Position numbers and translations under genes: made by a program. Shown in pieces: positions 58,338-64,000 of a stretch of DNA of 64,000 nucleotides. Location of the stretch: assembly GCA_037039925.1 (NCBI GenBank), contig JAXRKP010001662.1, positions 1 to 64,000 on the forward strand, given 5' to 3'. Position 1 is the stretch's first letter; each line of letters starts with the position of its first letter. Origin of the DNA: Doris montereyensis (Eukaryota; Mollusca; Gastropoda; Nudibranchia; Dorididae). The notes under the pieces were generated by a model. That model ran no database searches, was not told where the DNA came from, and was given only the letters and a program-made list of their open reading frames with translations.

Positions 58338-58602
58338 CATGGTCGAAGGTGGCCTAGTGCTTAGATTGCCAGGCTTGGGATCATGAAGTCCCGGGTTCGA
58401 ATCTCTATAAAGCTAGGTCCGACGTGTTCCTTGCAACAGATTTTTAACACGCATTTTCCTCACTCGACCCAGGCACTAACTTTGGAGTAAAAGCAGGCGT
58501 CAGACTAGCGTCCTGTCTAGGAGGTAGCCTAATTATTATCCGCTACAAAAGCCGGGATAAGCTCCGGCTCTATGAGCCACAATGGCTTTGAGGAAACACT
58601 TC
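58338..58602 (+). mobile_element. SINE family A copy, near-complete
   Basis: The clearest forward copy: head GGTGGCCTAGTGCTTAGATT, B box GGGTTCGAATC, then CCTCACTCGACCCAGG and the end GGGATAAGCTCCGGCTCTAT. The central CTTGNAACAGA..AACACGCATTTTCC block resembles a box found in many metazoan SINEs. Confidence 0.85.
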
Positions 58603-59144
58603 TTTTACTTCTTTTGATGGGTCACACAGTATGATTGAAGGCCTCCCATTGTCAGGTACATACTATCCCTGAACCAGGCCGGTTTTATAGGAACTTTTCA
58701 TTGACCAGGCACTTTAAAAATACTTCAAATTTCGGCATATTAGGGATTGATTGTAGTATTACTGTTCACAAAAGTAAGGCATGTTATTTCTATGTGACTT
58801 AAAACCCTTTCTATGACTTAGCTCATATTTCAAGTGTTTTGTTTTGTTAAATCTAAGTGAGTTCTTTTCAACCCATTTTTTTATAGAGATTCTGTTGCAG
58901 AATAATAAATCAAGGTGTATGAAGATTTCATTTCCGTGATTTTGTCCTTTTTCTGCCATACATGGTATGTTTCTTTTTGTGAACAGTATTTTATAACTTT
59001 AATGGCCAATTTTGAGAGTTGTCATGTAATGCATGTAATTGAATGTCTCCCATAAATCTCAATTTTATAACTTTGTTAAAATCACAATATAAACGCTAAA
59101 TTTATTACTGTTCTCTTATCTTTCAGTGTGTTTTTACAAAGACC

Positions 59145-63092
<3,948 letters not shown>

Positions 63093-64000
63093 GTATGTTA
63101 ACTCTCATTGGAAATTATTAGTTGCTGCATAAATCCACATTTAACTTTGGTCTGATAAGATTTTAGTGCTTCTGCTTTTCATATTACTTGATAACTTTTG
63201 CACATAGATGATCTTTTGGGGTGTAGGGCTTTCATATTTTAGAGCTTTGTTGTTTTTTTTAAATTTGTATTGCTTAATTTCACAACTTTCAATTTTCTTC
63301 TGTAAATTAACAAGAAAATAATTTGACGATACACTTGGCCTGTACAAGATACTTTTATTTTCTTCTTTTCTATTAAGGGGGCATAAATGGTTCTGATTGT
63401 ATAATACGTACTGAGCATGCGAAAATTCGGTCATTTGGCCATTCAAGCAGTTATCTGAACCTTGGGTATATAAAAACCATCATCTTATTCAAGTTAGATT
63501 GGATCTCATGTACAAAGTTGCTGATGTAGATAAACCAAAAACCAGAACCAAAACCACCCTACAAAGATCTGGTATGTGATGAAATCCCAATTCTAAGCAA
63601 CCCCATGATCACTTCTGCCTGTAGACATGGATGAAGAGTTATAAAACATTGTTGATTGTTGTTATCTATATTTTCAAAAAGAACAAGAGTTTTATCTGTT
63701 TTCTCAGCTTTTTCAAGAAAGTTTTATCCTTTCAATCAGATCAAATTAAATCACTGTATAAACTTCCTCTGTTTTTGTTTTTTTGTTGGCAAGTTCTGTC
63801 AAATGACCTTTAAGGCTCAGAGAACTGGGAATCATCTCACTTATTATAGTGGTATGCAGAACACATATTACACAATCATACTTTAATGACATGCTAATGT
63901 CTCAGGTAGAATCTCCGAGCCATTTAAGTGTCTTTCCCTGGGACACAAATTTGGGTTTAATAAGTTAGGAATTAAAACCATTTATCACATTGTATTCTCG
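63093..64000. other. RGP1 intron, nothing recognised
   Basis: Begins with 5' splice site GTATGT at 63093. No further RGP1 exon is visible before the window ends. Confidence 0.6.

Overview
This is eukaryotic, metazoan DNA: AT-rich, with long introns bounded by GT-AG sites, many tRNA-derived SINEs, minisatellites, short non-autonomous DNA transposons and one LINE. The exon sequences and repeat style suggest a lophotrochozoan, most likely a mollusc; that placement is an inference. Three protein-coding loci can be assembled exon by exon by homology and splice phase.

Locus 1 (+, 681-21438, 5' end outside the window) is a glutamate carboxypeptidase II / NAALADase-like M28 protein in 18 visible exons. 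The zinc-ligand motifs are present, but the residue at the catalytic glutamate position is serine and at least seven small indels break the frame although the splice sites remain usable. Its introns are crowded with minisatellites (one carries dozens of AATAAA hexamers), a 780-bp CT-rich block, a foldback element with about 117-bp arms that fills one intron, two pogo/Tigger-like MITEs and nested SINEs. A gene-free repeat-rich interval follows (about 21.9-34.5 kb), including a hAT-type MITE with an 8-bp target duplication and a 282-bp tandem duplication.

Locus 2 (-, 53224-34764) is an intact non-lysosomal glucosylceramidase, GBA2: 17 coding exons, 2772 nt, 923 aa, no frame break. One intron holds a 2.93-kb RTE-like LINE with an 11-bp target duplication. 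Another holds a 65-bp tandem array that has copied the 3' splice site of the following exon about eight times.

Locus 3 (+, 59145 to beyond the window) is RGP1, the Ric1-Rgp1 Rab6 GEF subunit; four coding exons are visible, with one apparent single-base deletion. GBA2 and RGP1 are divergent, as I recall them in human 9p13, so this looks like an old head-to-head gene pair. The segment between them contains a CpG-rich patch, nine copies of TGTGCGA/TCGCACA within 1.13 kb and a foldback hairpin. GBA2 (glucosylceramide hydrolysis on the cytosolic face of ER/Golgi membranes) and RGP1 (Golgi trafficking) both act at the Golgi, but the sequence shows only that they may share a promoter. I found no tRNA or rRNA gene, CRISPR array or prokaryotic operon.
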